Assembly (NCBI GenBank): GCA_030141605.1
Contig: JAQGDQ010000109.1
Location: forward strand, 1-64,000
Direction of reading: 5' to 3'
DNA length: 64,000 nt
DNA from: Tubiluchus corallicola
Lineage: Eukaryota; Priapulida; Priapulimorpha; Priapulimorphida; Tubiluchidae
Of this stretch, positions 63,589 to 64,000 are shown piece by piece. The notes under the pieces were generated by a model. That model had not been told where the DNA came from, ran no database searches, and was given only the letters and a program-made list of their open reading frames with translations. Each line of letters starts with the position of its first letter. Positions within the stretch are counted from its first letter, which is position 1. The position numbers and the translations under genes were made by a program.

Positions 63589-64000
63589 AGTCAGTCAGTC
63601 AGTTTGTCTGTCCGTCCGTCTATCTCTCTGTCTGTCTGTCTGTCTGTTGTACATCTATAGGTATGTCTGTCCGCCTATAATAACATTTTACCTATTACTG
63701 TCAGTTTTGCTGGATCAGACTCCTGCTCAATATCAGGAGCTTCAAAAAGTCGACACACGTAGGTGCCGTCATCTTCCAAGACACTGACATCATCAATTCG
63801 AATGCTGTGCAGTCCATGTATTATTGGGTTGTTGTACATATAAGAAATTCTTCCTGTGATACTAAGAAGATTTCCATCTTTCAGCCACGTAACGTTATAA
63901 TTGACAATAGACACGAGTTTCATGTTGATTCTGCATTCAAGTTCTGCTGTTGATCCCTGCATGACTACAGTACTAGAAGGCTGCATGTCAAAATATTCAC
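58668..64000 (-). CDS. Ig(3)-C1q domain protein gene, 5'-partial, seven exons
   Basis: Seven exons on the minus strand can be joined: 64000(edge)-63692, 62787-62644, 62232-62038, 61270-61010, 59768-59667, 59286-59155 and 58810-58668. Every junction is phase 1 with AG acceptors and GT donors, so the frame stays open to a TGA at 58670-58668. The product has three Ig domains, each with the Cys-Trp-Cys core, then a full C1q domain at the C-terminus. C1q domains form trimeric recognition heads. Joined to Ig domains they resemble the variable Ig-plus-lectin proteins of lophotrochozoan immunity. Signal peptide and promoter lie outside the window. The Ig1-Ig3 linkers and motifs (HPAAEVKWYM, YPP, ANPEVTYTW) also recall nephrin/Kirrel-type Ig proteins. 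The alternative is two adjacent genes. Against it, no convincing signal-peptide exon is seen between 59768 and 61010. The nearest minus-strand AATAAA after the stop is at 58336-58331. Confidence 0.72.
59155..59286 (-). CDS. Exon encoding middle of C1q domain
   Basis: 132 bases between acceptor TTTTAG and donor GTAAGC (59154-59149), phase 1-1. It reads VFTAPITGTYFFETHLYM, the most conserved C1q block, then a strand ending GVVYMRVSG. With the preceding exon it satisfies the PROSITE-type C1q pattern except for its last aromatic position, where Thr is found. No stop codon in frame. Confidence 0.88.
59667..59768 (-). CDS. Exon encoding N-terminal third of C1q domain
   Basis: 102 bases between acceptor TTTCAG (59774-59769) and donor GTACGT (59666-59661), phase 1-1. 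It encodes GLAFSANRHYYNDY, then RFRNIVFNYGNAYNNDTG. These are the A-strand (AFSA) and the F-x5-N-x4-Y part of the C1q signature. The intron upstream, shared with the Ig3 exon if this is one gene, holds a (GAT)n array and an inverted-repeat SINE. Confidence 0.82.
60106..60305 (+). repeat. (GAT)n array in the Ig3-C1q intron
   Basis: About 60 GAT triplets with few interruptions. The poly-Asp frame 60033-60449 across it lies antisense in the intron of the Ig-C1q gene and is judged non-coding. Confidence 0.93.
60550..60895 (+). mobile_element. SINE-like element with terminal inverted repeats (copy 2)
   Basis: Left end CTTTTCTCAAATTAGCTGGC as in copy 1. The arms TTGACTGTGATTGGCAGAAT..AATGAGTTGGAGAAAGAA and TTTCTTTCTCCAACTCATTA..CATAGTCATAATGTAATT are inverted. 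The loop carries A-box-like TGGCCTAGTCGAG (60704-60716) and B box GGTTCCAATCC (60785-60795). A more complete copy than 20849-21132. It lies in the Ig3-C1q intron. Confidence 0.78.
61010..61270 (-). CDS. Exon encoding Ig domain 3
   Basis: 261 bases (87 codons equivalent), symmetric phase 1-1. The acceptor is TTCCAG, the donor GTAGGT (61009-61004). It reads YPPLNADLSI, the first Cys in LELKCESDANPEV, Trp in TYTWKLDG, and DGGEYECQAENVFG around the second Cys: a textbook I-set/C2 domain. It ends KISVN then G. Joined to the next minus-strand exon it gives KISVNGLAFSAN with frame kept, running straight into the C1q domain. Confidence 0.88.
62038..62232 (-). CDS. Exon encoding second half of Ig domain 2
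   Basis: 195 bases between acceptor TTTTAG (62238-62233) and donor GTAAGT (62037-62032). It opens with a Ser/Asp/Glu-rich loop (EEDISSSSKQEDF) and supplies the second Cys in AKIISCRVVV. It closes with IRLNVL, and the split codon T|AT makes the Tyr of a YPP linker to domain 3. The usual DxGxYxC is altered to GDNAKIISC. The Ser-rich loop is longer than in a standard I-set domain. Confidence 0.78.
62644..62787 (-). CDS. Exon encoding first half of Ig domain 2
   Basis: 144 bases between acceptor CAG (62790-62788) and donor GTAAGT (62643-62638). It encodes the linker QPQEVEMFL, the first domain Cys in ETFKCIVADV and the core Trp in HPAAEVKWYM. Phase 1 at both ends. The PAAEVKWY stretch is typical of the second Ig of nephrin/Kirrel-like proteins (family knowledge). 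The domain is completed by the next exon. Confidence 0.82.
63170..63275 (+). mobile_element. SINE-like element, 3' end fragment (copy 3)
   Basis: CGTTTATAGACATTCTGGCA then ATCACAGTCATAATCTAATTAATTAA matches the right arm of copies 1 and 2. 5'-truncated, in the first visible intron of the Ig-C1q gene. Confidence 0.7.
63418..63648 (+). repeat. (CAGT)n microsatellite with TCTG tail
   Basis: About 45 CAGT tetramers, almost pure, then TCCG/TCTG units. Intronic in the Ig-C1q gene; the Ser-Val-Ser-Gln frames are artefacts. Confidence 0.97.
63692..64000 (-). CDS. Exon encoding Ig domain 1
   Basis: The frame is open from the window edge to a donor at 63691 (GTAAAA). It reads a complete V/I-set-like domain: B-strand Cys in AELECRI, Trp in VTWLKDG, and the canonical EDDGTYVC before the F-strand Cys, ending ...AKLTVI then G (phase 1). 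The splice joins G to TG, giving Val, as in a typical interdomain linker (LTVIVQP). The exon may extend past the window edge; no acceptor is convincing inside it. A (CAGT)n array begins about 45 bases into the following intron. Confidence 0.85.

Noticed and set aside
63346-63787. Ser-Val-Ser-Gln repeat frames
   Set aside because: CAGT tetranucleotide repeat in an intron; the right end overlaps the Ig1 exon on the other strand.

Overview
This window is animal nuclear DNA. It is AT-rich, sparsely coding and full of simple repeats and transposon relics, with intron-split genes and GT-AG splice sites. The two best genes point to a protostome invertebrate, most likely a lophotrochozoan (mollusc, brachiopod, phoronid, nemertean or annelid-like). 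One is an allatostatin-A/buccalin-type neuropeptide precursor. The other is an immunoglobulin-domain plus C1q-domain gene, a combination associated with invertebrate lectin-like immune recognition. The species cannot be fixed from the sequence.

Layout. 1-3.3 kb is transposon debris: a C2H2 zinc-finger array broken by a frameshift, a hAT transposase C-terminal relic, and degenerate copies of a Ser/acidic-rich coding-like segment. 4-12 kb holds dispersed repeats, a 35-bp minisatellite of about 29 copies, and a long perfect-core hairpin element at 12.0 kb. 13-41 kb is mostly intergenic. It carries two non-LTR retrotransposon relics (14.2-14.8 kb +, 31.1-32.1 kb -), several inverted-repeat elements (20.8, 24.8, 30.3, 37.3 and 39.2-40.2 kb), a hAT-like non-autonomous element (40.75-41.13 kb) and many microsatellites. 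42.3-43.1 kb (+) is the neuropeptide precursor. 45.6-47.9 kb (+) is a third retrotransposon relic. 49-58 kb holds second copies of elements seen earlier.

58.7-64 kb (-) is the most interesting locus. Seven exons, joined entirely at phase-1 introns, encode three Ig domains followed by one complete C1q domain with its stop codon; the 5' end lies beyond the window. The C1q exons are short and were found by reading splice sites, because no long open frame shows them.

How it works together. Only two loci look like functioning genes: a secreted precursor predicted to yield twelve FGL-amide peptides, and a predicted secreted or surface Ig-C1q protein. They have no evident functional link. The rest is repeat biology, including an apparent SINE with terminal inverted repeats, a 12-bp target duplication and an empty-site counterpart in this same window.
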